A stretch of 64,000 nt of DNA from Ruminococcus sp. GTDB lineage: Bacteria; Bacillota; Clostridia; Oscillospirales; Ruminococcaceae. Where the stretch lies: NCBI RefSeq assembly GCF_017464355.1, contig NZ_JAFUAG010000014.1, positions 1-64,000 on the forward strand, given 5' to 3'. Made by a program: the position numbers and the translations under genes. Positions 41,006-49,978 of this stretch are shown in pieces (the first letter of the stretch is position 1; every line of letters starts with the position of its first letter). The notes beneath the pieces are model-generated. The model was not told the origin of the DNA. It was given only the letters and a program-made list of their open reading frames with translations, and searched no databases.

Positions 41006-41467
41006 CTAAAACGGGCGGGTGTTGTCCATTACGCCCGCAGCAGACCATGCCGATCTCCTCGGCTTGACGGCCTTAACGCCCTTGAGCACGGGCTTTTTGC
41101 CGCTGCCTGCATACATTGCCGAAAGCGCACCCATAATGGCAGCAACTACCTCTTCCTCAATGCCGTCCTCAACAACGGGTGCGGCAGGTGCAGGTGCAGC
41201 CTTGACTTCTTCCTTCTTAGCTTCAGCTGCTTTAGCCTTAGCTTCTTCCTCCGCCTTGGCCTTGGCTTTGGCATCAGCCTTTGCATTGATGACCTCAAAT
41301 ACCTTGCCGTAAAGGGTAACAAGCAGTATCAGTATTATCAGGCCGATGAATACCACGGATATACCCGTGATAACTACCGAAGCTATCGTTCCGCCGTCAA
41401 GGTCTGTCTTATCGGGCGGGATATTGCTGGAAAGCAGCATTGCCAGCGTTGATGGTAAACAACTCAT
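41006..41467 (-). CDS. Decarboxylase gamma subunit, OadG family
   Basis: A 153-residue OadG-type subunit that stabilises the decarboxylase complex at the membrane. A single membrane helix (about 28-52, VVITGISVVFIGLIILILL) is followed by a charged Ala/Lys/Glu stretch (about 60-95) and a short proline-rich hinge (APAPAAP). The C-terminal EEVVAAIMGALSAMYAG and the end PRRSAWSAAGVMDNTRPF are typical. GGAGGAG lies before the ATG. It is first in the pair with the beta gene, from its own promoter. Confidence 0.87.
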   Translation of the reverse strand: MSCLPSTLAMLLSSNIPPDKTDLDGGTIASVVITGISVVFIGLIILILLVTLYGKVFEVINAKADAKAKAKAEEEAKAKAAEAKKEEVKAAPAPAAPVVEDGIEEEVVAAIMGALSAMYAGSGKKPVLKGVKAVKPRRSAWSAAGVMDNTRPF

Positions 41468-41506
41468 ATAAAAACTCCTCCAGGTTTTATTTCAACATAC
41501 ACATTA

Positions 41507-41535
41507 ATTATACACCACATCAAAAAAAATTACAA
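41507..41535 (-). promoter_or_regulatory. Promoter of the decarboxylase gamma-beta pair
   Basis: Minus strand TTGTAA (41530-41535), 17-bp spacer, TATAAT (41507-41512). Confidence 0.8.
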
Positions 41536-41684
41536 GACCTTTTCGCGATTTTTTTATTTTTTTTAATATTTTGTGCTGAAAAGTCCTGTTCTGCCCCAAA
41601 ACGGGGCTTACAGCAGTATGTCTGCCGCCCTGCCAAGGCCGCTGTTCATCAATTATTGCGCTCTTTTCTCCCAAAACACGAGAA

Positions 41685-41709
41685 AACGCCTGTGCTAAAC
41701 ACAGACGTT
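41685..41709 (-). terminator. Terminator of the LRR-dockerin gene
   Basis: On the minus strand AACGTCTGTG pairs with CACAGGCGTT (10 bp with one G-T pair), followed by TTCTCG. The T tract is weak. The rest of the 285-bp gap up to the decarboxylase genes shows no gene. Confidence 0.6.
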
Positions 41710-41752
41710 TCTCTTGGTGAAGGTAATATATATAAGTTTAGGTGAAAGCTTA

Positions 41753-44353
41753 TCAGTATTTCAGGCCGGGTATGGGTCTGATGCCCTTTACATGGGCTGC
41801 CAGCAGAGTCAGGTCGGTAACGTTGATGTCGCCGTCGTTGTTGATATCTGCATTGATGAGTGCATCGTCGCCCTCGATGTTCCTTATGCCCTTTACGTGT
41901 GCGACCAGCTTTGCCAGGTCGGAAACGTCCAGGTTGCCGTCCCCTGTGGTGTCACCCTTTATCTCAGAGGGCTGAGGCTCAGGCTGGGGCTCAGGCTGGG
42001 GTTCTGGCTGGGGCTGGGGCTTGTCGGAGGGTCTTACATAGGGATCCATGCTGTCGTCCTCAAAGGGGGTCTCCTCAAACTTCATCTCGTGAATGAAAGC
42101 GTAATCCTCGGGAAGTGTGCCCTTCACACCGTAAAGCACCACATCTTCGCCGTCCACATTGGTCTCAAAGTAGCTGAATGCGTTTTCATTGATTTCAGTT
42201 ACCTTGTCGCCCACATATACCTTGCTGAGACCTGTGCATTCGCCGAAAGCACCCGAGCCTATCTTAGCTACCGAGTAGGGCAGCTTTACTTCCTTGAGAG
42301 CATAGTCATAACGGAAAGCTTCCTTGGGCAGCTCAGTAAGTCTTCTGCTGAGGGTGACATCGGTGAGCACGGGGCACTCCCTGAATATGGCACTGCCAAT
42401 GGTGGTCACGCTGTCGGGCATAACTACCTTCTGCAGGCTGTCGCAGCCGATGAAGGCCTCAGTACCGATAGTTTCTATGCCCATGGGCAGTGTTATCTCG
42501 GTCAGGGCATCGCAGTTCTTGAATGCATCTGAACCCACCTTTTCGATGACTTCCTTGTCGCTCCAGTTTATGGTGGTCAGGCTCTTGCAGTTATTGAAAG
42601 CAAAGTCGCCTACTGACTTTACAGAGTTGGGTATGGTAACTTCTGTCAGGTCCTCACAGCCTGAGCAGATACCATTTGCAAGCTTGCTTATGCTGTCGGG
42701 GAAAGCTGCGGTGAGAAGGCCTGATTTTGCAAAGCAGTTCTCGCCTATGCTTGTAACGCTTTCGGGAATGTCTATCTTTTCCAGGGCGGTGCAGTCATAG
42801 AAAGCATACTTGTCTATGGTGGTAACAGTTCCGGGGATATTTATGTTCTTGAGGGAAGTAGCCTCGTTGAAGGCATAGCTGTCTATCTCGCCCACCAGTG
42901 CGCCGCAGTTGACGGTGACAAGTGAGGTGGCATTTTCAAAGGCATAGCTGCCTATCTTCACAACGGTGTCGGGGATAGTTATCTCCTTAATGCCGTTGTT
43001 GTAAGCCAGCAGGTTGTTGACTATCTGCAGGGTGCCCTCATCGAAAGTCACCTTGTCCAGAGCTTCACAGCCGATGAAAGGACCGTAGTGGTTAGAAAGG
43101 CCTGTGTCCACAGACTCCAGGGACTTGGGTATGTTTATCTCGATGATAGCGGTGTTCGCAAAGGCAGAGCCGCCCAGAACTTTCAGGTTCTTTGAAAGTG
43201 TCACCTGCTCCAGGGCAGAGCAGTCTTCAAAGGCGTGCAGGCCTATTCTGGTAACGCTGTTGGGTATAACTGCCGACTTAAGGCCCGTGTTCCTGAAAGC
43301 GCCGGCTTTTATGTCGGTAACGGTGGCGGGTATCTCTATGCTCTCGATGGCACCCAGGCCTGCCAGCAGCTTTTCGGGTACGGCTGTCATGCCGTTTTCC
43401 AGTATGACCTCGGTCAGGTCGGGGCAGTTGTAGAAGGGGCCTCTGTCAGAATGGTCAAATGAAGAATCAACTGTCTCAATGCTCTTGGGTATGGTAACGG
43501 TAGTCAGACCCGAATTCTGGAAAGCACATATGCCCAGCTTTTTCAGCTCCTTTGGCAGTTCTGCCTGCTTCAGGGCAGAGCAGTTCTCAAAGGCATGGTT
43601 GCCTATCTCAGTTACCGAGGCGGGTATGGTCACATCCGTAAGGGCGGTGCAGCCCGTAAAGAAATAATCGGGTATCTTGGTCAGTACATCGGGCAGCTTC
43701 ACAGCGGTGATGTTGGGTACGCCTGCCAGCAGTCTTGCGGGAAGAGATACCGAGCTTTCGTCAAAAGTTACCTCTGTCAGCGACTCGCAGCCGTAGAAAG
43801 GTCCCCTTTCGCCGTAGGAGTAGCTGTAGCCCACATCAGTCAGTGAAGCGGGTATGTTCACGCTGCTTATGCTGGTCTTTGCAAAGCACAGCATACCCAG
43901 GCTGGAAATGTTCGCAGGCAGCTCCAGCGAGGTCAGGCCTGAATTGTTGAAAGCGTATGAGCCTATTTTTTCAATGTTGCCGCCGAACTGTACTTCGGTC
44001 AGATCGCTGCAGTTTTCAAAAACGTAGCCGCCTATAGTCTTTACAGAATCGGGTATGACCACCTTGGTTATGCCCTTCTGGTTCTGAAAGAGCTTTTCTC
44101 CTATGGCCACAACAGGGTAGTCGCCGACCATGGCGGGTATAACTACTTCCTCGGGTATGCTCTCGCCGACGAACTTTGTCAGTGTAGCACCCACACCCTC
44201 CTCAACGGTGAACTGATAGTCACCCTCGGTCATAGTATCAGCCGAAGCTGTAACAGCTGCGGTCGGTGCTGTCTTGAAGACCTCAGCGGGTGCCACAGCG
44301 GCTGTGCCGAATACCAGTGTCAGTGCGAGTGCGCTTGCCAGAACTTTTTTCAT
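41753..44353 (-). CDS. Secreted BspA-like leucine-rich-repeat protein with C-terminal dockerin
   Basis: An 866-residue exported protein. The start at 44353 has GGGAGG 8 bp upstream and gives a signal peptide (MKKVLASALALTLVFG..., to about residue 30). Most of the chain is about 25 LRR_5 (BspA-type) repeats with the pattern IGxxAFxxCxxLxxVxIPxxV, for example SVTEIGNHAFENCSALKQ. A Pro-Glu-Gln linker (PQPEPQPEPQ) leads to a type I dockerin (about 800-866) with two calcium repeats, DTTGDGNLDVSDL and DINNDGDINVTDL. The dockerin should bind a cohesin on a scaffoldin. BspA repeats usually mediate binding to surfaces or proteins. No enzyme domain is seen. Its leader is long. Confidence 0.92.
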   Translation of the reverse strand: MKKVLASALALTLVFGTAAVAPAEVFKTAPTAAVTASADTMTEGDYQFTVEEGVGATLTKFVGESIPEEVVIPAMVGDYPVVAIGEKLFQNQKGITKVVIPDSVKTIGGYVFENCSDLTEVQFGGNIEKIGSYAFNNSGLTSLELPANISSLGMLCFAKTSISSVNIPASLTDVGYSYSYGERGPFYGCESLTEVTFDESSVSLPARLLAGVPNITAVKLPDVLTKIPDYFFTGCTALTDVTIPASVTEIGNHAFENCSALKQAELPKELKKLGICAFQNSGLTTVTIPKSIETVDSSFDHSDRGPFYNCPDLTEVILENGMTAVPEKLLAGLGAIESIEIPATVTDIKAGAFRNTGLKSAVIPNSVTRIGLHAFEDCSALEQVTLSKNLKVLGGSAFANTAIIEINIPKSLESVDTGLSNHYGPFIGCEALDKVTFDEGTLQIVNNLLAYNNGIKEITIPDTVVKIGSYAFENATSLVTVNCGALVGEIDSYAFNEATSLKNINIPGTVTTIDKYAFYDCTALEKIDIPESVTSIGENCFAKSGLLTAAFPDSISKLANGICSGCEDLTEVTIPNSVKSVGDFAFNNCKSLTTINWSDKEVIEKVGSDAFKNCDALTEITLPMGIETIGTEAFIGCDSLQKVVMPDSVTTIGSAIFRECPVLTDVTLSRRLTELPKEAFRYDYALKEVKLPYSVAKIGSGAFGECTGLSKVYVGDKVTEINENAFSYFETNVDGEDVVLYGVKGTLPEDYAFIHEMKFEETPFEDDSMDPYVRPSDKPQPQPEPQPEPQPEPQPSEIKGDTTGDGNLDVSDLAKLVAHVKGIRNIEGDDALINADINNDGDINVTDLTLLAAHVKGIRPIPGLKY

Positions 44354-44787
44354 TACATTGTCCTCCCTTTTTGGATCTGTTTTTATCTTGCGTGCCAAAA
44401 TACCACAAAGGCACACAGCTTCTTTTGGTCGGCCACTTCAAGCAGATCATATTGCAAAGCCGTGACTTATCAACAGAGCTTATCTGTTGAAAGCATATCA
44501 AACAATCAGGTCACTTAACGTGTGTTCTTCGCAATAAGACCTTGCTTTCGGTGTCCTCAGCAGTGAGGTTTGGGGTCCTCCCTGTGATGTAATTATAATA
44601 CCACGACCCACCCTTTTTTTCTACCAACCCGACTTTGAACTTGCGCAACTGCGGGTTGCATTTTTGCAAGAATATTCGCATAAAACGCAAAAATATGCAG
44701 GAATATCCTGAAAATAGTGAATATTATCGATAATATAGACCGTGAAATACATCGTCTGCCCCTCTTTGCCGAATTTTCCCTTTGGGG
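44354..44787 (-). promoter_or_regulatory. Long leader and promoter region of the LRR-dockerin gene
   Basis: A 434-bp stretch without a gene. On the minus strand a weak promoter may use TATTAT at 44595-44600, leaving a leader of about 230 nt. That leader contains a perfect hairpin TCAACAGA-TAAGC-TCTGTTGA (44468-44488) and a further dyad near 44395-44415 (GTGTGCC ... GGCACGC). Known riboswitch cores were not recognised. The part beyond 44600 is AT-rich and belongs to the divergent GHKL promoter side. Confidence 0.4.
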
Positions 44788-44816
44788 TTGTAAGATAGAA
44801 AAAAATATGCTATAAT
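44788..44816 (+). promoter_or_regulatory. Promoter for the GHKL kinase
   Basis: TTGTAA (44788-44793), 17-bp spacer, TATAAT (44811-44816). Confidence 0.8.
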
Positions 44817-44861
44817 CAGTGTATATTCCCGAAAAATACAGAAAGACAGGAAGTGCAGACA

Positions 44862-46250
44862 ATGAATACCGAGATAATTGCCGATGTGCTGGTGGTGCTG
44901 ACTGACTACGTGTTCAGCGTGCTTATGACCATAGCCGCCACACTGGTGGTACATTGTTTCTTCGATGACGAGATACAGGTCACAAAAAAGAAGGCCATAG
45001 TCATAGCCGCAGTGTACGGTGCGTTTGAGCTGGCCTTCAATATATTAAGGCGCATAGTGGGCGGCGAGGCCATAGATTCCGGCACGTTCGTAGTATACCT
45101 GGTTGGCGGCATAATAGCCGCATGGGGGCCGAAGACAAGGCGCATAAGGCGCTCGCTGTTCCTGACCCTCGTCATGGTCATGTGCATGATGGTCTGCTTC
45201 GTTATCGCCCAGATGTGCATCTACCTTGCGGGTGTCAGAAATCTGGTGAGCTACGACAGCGTGGAGGAGGCCACAGGTCAGTTCAACTTTACAAACCTCT
45301 TCGCTATACTGTATGTACTGGTCATAATACTTTACCTGATGAAACAGTATGTCCGGAAAGGCAGGGTAATGCCCTTCCGCCGTTCAGACAAGGTGTTCAC
45401 CGCCCTGTACCTGGTGTACATAGTCTGCATGGAGGCCATATACGTCAAGATAGAACAGAACAGCCCCGGCTTTGCCAGGGATTACAAGTCCATAAACATT
45501 TTCACAGCGGTAGTCACCATAGGCATAGCCCTGCTAATACCTGTGCTGATACTCAGGAACCGCCAGACGGATTACTTCAACAGGCTCAGCGAGCAGCACC
45601 AGAATTTTCTGGAGGCTGAGCTGGCGGCCTCAAAGCAGTTCAGGGAGGCTCAGGAGGAGACCCGTGCTTTCAGGCACGATGTACAGAATAACCTGAGCGT
45701 GGTCTCCATGCTGATGAACGAGGGCAAGTTCGCGGAGGCCGAGCAGTACATCAACGATATGCATACCCATGTATCCTCTCTTTCCCCGAAGATAGTCACG
45801 GGGGACGAAATGCTGGATTCCCTCATAGCCGTCAAAATGGCCAAGATAAACGAAGCGGGCATAGACCTGACCATTGACGGTGTGGCCGACGGCGGCATAG
45901 GCTGGAAGCCCATAGACATCTGCACGGTGTTCGCCAATGCCCTTGACAATGCCATAGAGGCCTGCGAGCGCATAGAGGAAAAGGAAAAGCGCTTCATCAG
46001 GCTGGAGATACGCAAGACCGCCCACCAGCGGCTCATAACCATAGCCAACAGCTCTGCTGAGGACGTTGACTGCGAAAAGCTGCTGCACAGCGATATGCAC
46101 GTTACCTCCAAGGAGGATAAAATGCTCCACGGGTACGGCGTGCGCAATATCAGGCGTACTATCGAGAAATACGGCGGTATGCTACGTGTCAGCTGTATCG
46201 GCGGACAGTTCAAGCTGGAGATGATACTGGGCATAAGCAGCGTGGAATAA
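44862..46250 (+). CDS. GHKL-domain sensor histidine kinase (AgrC-like)
   Basis: A 462-residue kinase. The N-terminal about 230 residues hold six or so membrane helices. The phosphoacceptor region reads RAFRHDVQNNLSVVSMLM (about 265), typical of the AgrC/DcuS-like SpoOB-type helix. The GHKL ATP domain has VFANALDNAIEACERI and HGYGVRNIRRTIEKYGG. Such kinases usually act with a LytTR regulator in peptide or quorum sensing, but no such gene adjoins it here. AGGAAG lies 9 bp upstream of the ATG at 44862. Confidence 0.88.
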   Translation: MNTEIIADVLVVLTDYVFSVLMTIAATLVVHCFFDDEIQVTKKKAIVIAAVYGAFELAFNILRRIVGGEAIDSGTFVVYLVGGIIAAWGPKTRRIRRSLFLTLVMVMCMMVCFVIAQMCIYLAGVRNLVSYDSVEEATGQFNFTNLFAILYVLVIILYLMKQYVRKGRVMPFRRSDKVFTALYLVYIVCMEAIYVKIEQNSPGFARDYKSINIFTAVVTIGIALLIPVLILRNRQTDYFNRLSEQHQNFLEAELAASKQFREAQEETRAFRHDVQNNLSVVSMLMNEGKFAEAEQYINDMHTHVSSLSPKIVTGDEMLDSLIAVKMAKINEAGIDLTIDGVADGGIGWKPIDICTVFANALDNAIEACERIEEKEKRFIRLEIRKTAHQRLITIANSSAEDVDCEKLLHSDMHVTSKEDKMLHGYGVRNIRRTIEKYGGMLRVSCIGGQFKLEMILGISSVE

Positions 46251-46261
46251 AAGCTTTTCAG

Positions 46262-46295
46262 AATATCTCTGCTGTCTGCGGGCAGCGGAGATATT
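46262..46295 (+). terminator. Terminator after the GHKL kinase
   Basis: AATATCTC-T-GCTG pairs with CAGC-G-GAGATATT, then TTTGTTTT. Confidence 0.85.
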
Positions 46296-46309
46296 TTTGT
46301 TTTACCCCC

Positions 46310-46338
46310 TTGAAATCCGCCATGGGTCATGTTATAAT
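46310..46338 (+). promoter_or_regulatory. Promoter for the SGNH esterase gene
   Basis: TTGAAA (46310-46315), 17-bp spacer, TATAAT (46333-46338). Confidence 0.8.
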
Positions 46339-46372
46339 AGTATGCAAGGTCTGAAATGAAGGAGTGTCAGTG

Positions 46373-47563
46373 ATGACAAGAAGGATAATATCGCTGCTCT
46401 GCGCTGCCGCAGTATTTGTCGGCATGGCGGGCTGCGGGGCTGAAAAGTCCCCCGCACCTGCGGAAAGTGCGGGCAGTATGGTCAAGGAGGATACGGGTAT
46501 GAAGGGTACAAGGCTTACTGATGAGAATGCAAAGCTTACAGGCAGGGCTTTCCCTGCGGAAAGCGGAACTCTCTGGTGCGCACTCAGCGGCTCGGGCGCT
46601 GAATTTGAATTTACAGGTAAAAACCTGGATATAATGGTGGAGGGCGACGGCGTCAGCCAGTCAGGCCCCAGGGACAACTATGCCCGCATAGCCATTTACG
46701 TTGACGGCGAAAGAGTGGTCGATGACCTGCTCAATGAGGGCATAAAGAAGTATACCCCCATTTCGGGCGACAGCGTTGTCACAAAGACCGTTAAGATAGT
46801 AAAGCTTTCCGAAACGGCTATGTCCTGCTTCGGTATAATGCCCCTCCAGCTGGAGGAGGGGGCTTCTGTAAAGCCCACAGCCCCCAAGGCTCACAGGATC
46901 GAGATAATAGGCGACTCTATCACCTGCGGCTACGGTGTGGACGATGAGGACCCCACCCACAATTTCAAGACCTCCACCGAAGATGTGACAAAGGCATATT
47001 CCTACAAAACGGTGCAGGCGCTGGACGTGGACTACAGCCTGTTCTCCATAAGCGGCTGGGGCGTGATCTCAGGCTGGACAGGGGACGGCACTCAGAAGCC
47101 CGACCAGCAGATACCTCTTTATTATGAGAAGTACGGCTTCACCTACGGCGGCTTCGGCGATACCAAGCCCCAGGATATGGACTGGGATTTCTCCCGCTTT
47201 CAGCCCGAGCTTGTCATAATAAATCTGGGTACCAACGATGACAGCTACTGCGGCACCAATGAGGACAGAAGGGCTGATTATTCCGCAGGCTATGTGGAGT
47301 TCCTGAAGACCGTCCGCCGCTGCAACCCCGATGCCCGCATTCTGTGCGTGCTGGGTATAATGGGCGATGCCCTCTATCCCACCGTGGAAGAAACAGTGGC
47401 AAAGTACAGCGAGGAAACAGGTGATACCAACATATCAGCCTTCCACTTTGAGCCCCAGAAGCCCGAGGACGGCCTGGCAGCCGATTATCACCCCACCGAA
47501 GTCACCCACACCAAGGCCGCCGAAGCCCTTACCGCTGAGGTGAAGAGCATAATGGGGTGGTAA
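46373..47563 (+). CDS. SGNH/CE2-like esterase lipoprotein
   Basis: A 396-residue lipoprotein with lipobox GMAGC (Cys at about residue 21). A beta-rich N-terminal domain (about 40-165) precedes an SGNH hydrolase domain. The catalytic Ser lies in IEIIGDSITCGYGV (about 175), block III is IINLGTNDDSY, and the Asp/His pair region is DYHPTEVTHTKAAEAL near the C-terminus. This two-domain order fits carbohydrate esterase family 2, which removes acetyl groups from xylan or glucomannan. AAGGAG lies 8 bp before the ATG at 46373. A CE4-like lipoprotein gene follows at once. Confidence 0.85.
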   Translation: MTRRIISLLCAAAVFVGMAGCGAEKSPAPAESAGSMVKEDTGMKGTRLTDENAKLTGRAFPAESGTLWCALSGSGAEFEFTGKNLDIMVEGDGVSQSGPRDNYARIAIYVDGERVVDDLLNEGIKKYTPISGDSVVTKTVKIVKLSETAMSCFGIMPLQLEEGASVKPTAPKAHRIEIIGDSITCGYGVDDEDPTHNFKTSTEDVTKAYSYKTVQALDVDYSLFSISGWGVISGWTGDGTQKPDQQIPLYYEKYGFTYGGFGDTKPQDMDWDFSRFQPELVIINLGTNDDSYCGTNEDRRADYSAGYVEFLKTVRRCNPDARILCVLGIMGDALYPTVEETVAKYSEETGDTNISAFHFEPQKPEDGLAADYHPTEVTHTKAAEALTAEVKSIMGW

Positions 47564-47564
47564 T

Positions 47565-48389
47565 ATGAGAAGACTTGCAAAAACGGCGCTGTCCGCCTTT
47601 GTTATGGGCACACTGATGATGACAGGCTGCGGTTCTTCCGTAAGCAGTTCCTCCGTGAAAGAAAGCACTGCCGAAAAGCCCGCAGAGACCTCTGCGGCTG
47701 AAACAACTGCCCCCGAGGAGGTAAAGCCTGTGGTAACAAGCTTCAAGGCACCCGAGGAGTACGGCAAGGTCATAGCCCTGACCTTTGATGACGGCCCCGA
47801 TGCGGTGTCCACCAACATGATACTTGATGTTTTCGAGGAAAATAATGCCAGAGCCAGCTTTTTCCTTATCGGTGACAATATCACCGATGCCACCGCAGAA
47901 ACAGTGAAAAGGGAGGCTCGGCTGGGCTTTGAGATAAACAGCCATTCAAAGACCCATTCGTATATGGATAAGATGACCCCCGAGGAGATAAAGGCGGAAA
48001 TGGACTACACCGACGAGAAGATAAAGGAGCTTACAGGTGTTACACCAAGGTTCTTCCGCCCGCCCTACATAGCGGTCAGCGATACCATGTTCGAGACCAT
48101 TGACAAGCCCTTTATCAACGGCCTTGGCTGCAATGACTGGGACAAGAGCGTTTCTGCTGAGACCATAACCGAAAAGGTGCTTGCCCAGGCCGAGGACGGC
48201 GCTATAATTCTCCTCCATGACGGCGGAAGCAATTTCCGCACCGCTGAAGCCCTGAAGACTATCGTGCCCGAGCTTCAGGCTCAGGGCTATGAACTTGTGA
48301 CAGTGTCGGAGCTTTTCCATGCCAAGGGCATAGAACCTCAGGAGGACAATATTTTGTACAGCAGGGCTGAGCAGACCTCCATGTACTGA
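47565..48389 (+). CDS. Polysaccharide deacetylase (CE4) lipoprotein
   Basis: A 274-residue lipoprotein starting one base after the esterase stop. The signal ends in MMTGCGSS, with the lipidated Cys at about residue 22. A Ser/Glu/Ala linker leads to a NodB-homology domain: motif 1 ALTFDDGPD, motif 2 NSHSKTHSYMDK (metal His pair), motif 3 RFFRPPYIAVS, motif 4 NDWDKSV and motif 5 IILLHDGG. All catalytic residues appear present. It should deacetylate peptidoglycan or an acetylated polysaccharide at the outer face. Pairing with a CE2-like esterase suggests shared de-acetylation of surface or plant glycans. Confidence 0.92.
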   Translation: MRRLAKTALSAFVMGTLMMTGCGSSVSSSSVKESTAEKPAETSAAETTAPEEVKPVVTSFKAPEEYGKVIALTFDDGPDAVSTNMILDVFEENNARASFFLIGDNITDATAETVKREARLGFEINSHSKTHSYMDKMTPEEIKAEMDYTDEKIKELTGVTPRFFRPPYIAVSDTMFETIDKPFINGLGCNDWDKSVSAETITEKVLAQAEDGAIILLHDGGSNFRTAEALKTIVPELQAQGYELVTVSELFHAKGIEPQEDNILYSRAEQTSMY

Positions 48390-48432
48390 GAGCGACAAGG
48401 GAAGAAATGATATATAATAAGGAAGTGTATGA

Positions 48433-48951
48433 ATGAACAAGCTGCTTGAAGCAGGAAAGATAGTATCGGTGTTCGGCCTGAAAGGAGAGGTCAAGGTGCA
48501 GCCCTGGTGCGACACCCCCGATTTCCTATGTGAGTTCGACAGGCTCTATTACAAAAGCGGCACCCCCGTTGATATCGAGCGTGCCAGAGTGCAGAAGAAC
48601 ATCGTGGTCATGAAGATAAAGGGCATCGACTCCGTGGAGGAAGCCCAGAAGATACGCAACCGCGTGCTTTATCTTGACAGGGACGATGTGGAGCTTGATG
48701 AGGACACCTATTTCGTGCAGGACCTCATCGGTCTTAAGGTCATCGACCTTGACAGCGGCAGAGAGTACGGCACCCTGACAGAGGTCAGCGAAACAGGCGC
48801 CAATGATGTATACCATATTAAAAGCGCCGACGGAAAGATGTACTATATCCCCGCCATACCCTCAGTGGTGGCCGAGACCGATGTGGAGGGCGGTGTCATG
48901 AAGATAACCCCCCTTGAGGGACTTTTTGATGACGCGGAGGAGATCCGATGA
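48433..48951 (+). CDS. rimM: 16S rRNA processing protein RimM
   Basis: A 172-residue RimM, which aids maturation of the 30S head through S19. The N-terminal barrel has KIVSVFGLKGEVKVQPW and the PRC-like C-terminal barrel has DLIGLKVIDLDSGREYGTL and YYIPAIPSVV. The length is normal. It overlaps trmD by 4 bp (ATGA). In many bacteria the order is rpsP-rimM-trmD-rplS; here the preceding gene is a deacetylase and the following one encodes HPr, so the ribosomal proteins are elsewhere. Confidence 0.95.
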   Translation: MNKLLEAGKIVSVFGLKGEVKVQPWCDTPDFLCEFDRLYYKSGTPVDIERARVQKNIVVMKIKGIDSVEEAQKIRNRVLYLDRDDVELDEDTYFVQDLIGLKVIDLDSGREYGTLTEVSETGANDVYHIKSADGKMYYIPAIPSVVAETDVEGGVMKITPLEGLFDDAEEIR

Positions 48952-49682
48952 ACATTGATATAGCCACACTTTTTCCCGAAATGCTGGAAAATTACCTGTC
49001 CCAAAGCATCGTGGGGCGGGCAAGGGCAAAGGATATCTTCACGGTGAACTGCCACGATATCCGCGCATATACTAAAGATAAGCACCGCCGTGTTGACGAC
49101 ACACCCTACAGCGAACAGAAGGGTATGCTCATGCAGTGCGACCCTATCTTCAACTGCTATGAGGCCGTGACCGAGGGCAGGCCTAAGCCCCATGTGATAT
49201 ATATGTCGCCTCAGGGGAAGACCCTTACCCAGCAGCGCTGCCGTGAGCTGGCACAGCTGGAGGATATCTTCATTCTCTGCGGACATTATGAGGGCGTGGA
49301 CGAACGTATCATCGAAACACTGGTGGATGAGGAGATATCCATAGGCGACTATGTGCTGACAGGTGGCGAGCTGCCTGCCCTGGTGCTGGTGGACGCTGTG
49401 GTGCGTATGCTGGACGGCACCCTCTCCCAGCCCGACTGCTACGAGGACGAGAGCCATTACAGCGGCCTGCTGGAATATCCCCAGTATACCCGACCCGAGG
49501 TCTGGCACGATATGAAAGTCCCCGAGATACTCCTTTCGGGACATCATGCCAACATCAAAAAATGGCGGCATGAACAGGCACTCATCACCACAGCAAAGAA
49601 GCGCCCCGAATTATTGGAAAAGCTGGAACTCACCGAGGAGGATTTGGCAATAATACACAAAGTTGTCGATTTTGACAAATAA
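48948..49682 (+). CDS. trmD: tRNA (guanine-N1-)-methyltransferase TrmD
   Basis: A 244-residue SPOUT-fold dimeric enzyme that makes m1G37 in tRNAs and prevents frameshifting. The knot region and active site are visible: FTVNCHDIRAYTKDKHRRVDD with the substrate loop, LCGHYEGVDERI (about 107) and the cofactor region SIGDYVLTGGELPALVLVDA (about 130). The C-terminal helical part has HANIKKWRHEQAL. One common motif, GGGPGM near residue 55, reads YSEQKGMLMQCDP here, a variant of the loop. It is coupled to rimM by the ATGA overlap. Confidence 0.95.
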   Translation: MNIDIATLFPEMLENYLSQSIVGRARAKDIFTVNCHDIRAYTKDKHRRVDDTPYSEQKGMLMQCDPIFNCYEAVTEGRPKPHVIYMSPQGKTLTQQRCRELAQLEDIFILCGHYEGVDERIIETLVDEEISIGDYVLTGGELPALVLVDAVVRMLDGTLSQPDCYEDESHYSGLLEYPQYTRPEVWHDMKVPEILLSGHHANIKKWRHEQALITTAKKRPELLEKLELTEEDLAIIHKVVDFDK

Positions 49683-49858
49683 TCGGGGCAGATGTATTGG
49701 GCAATACAGATAAGTATGTTAAAAAGATTTGTACAGAGTGATACAAAAAATATTGACTTATTGTATAAATCAGATAAAGGCACTTGATAATTGTTAACCT
49801 TTTATAGGTGAATGCTACGAAAATCAGACCTGCGGCTGTTGTTTGTCTAAAATTTGCG
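49683..49858. other. Spacer between trmD and the HPr promoter
   Basis: No gene seen. It holds a perfect hairpin TGTATTG-GG-CAATACA at 49693-49708 without a T tract, and AT-rich sequence. With the HPr leader (49888-49978) the gap is 296 bp. Confidence 0.4.
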
Positions 49859-49887
49859 TTGACTAAAGAGGAGTTGTCGGGTATAAT
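49859..49887 (+). promoter_or_regulatory. Promoter for the HPr gene
   Basis: TTGACT (49859-49864), 17-bp spacer, TATAAT (49882-49887), leaving a leader of about 85 nt. Confidence 0.85.
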
Positions 49888-49978
49888 ATATTATGTGAAC
49901 AGGGAGGAAAAACACCCCGCTGCTCACCAAGTTCTATGAAAATGTTTAAGACTTTATAGGGATTGGAGAGATCGCATC

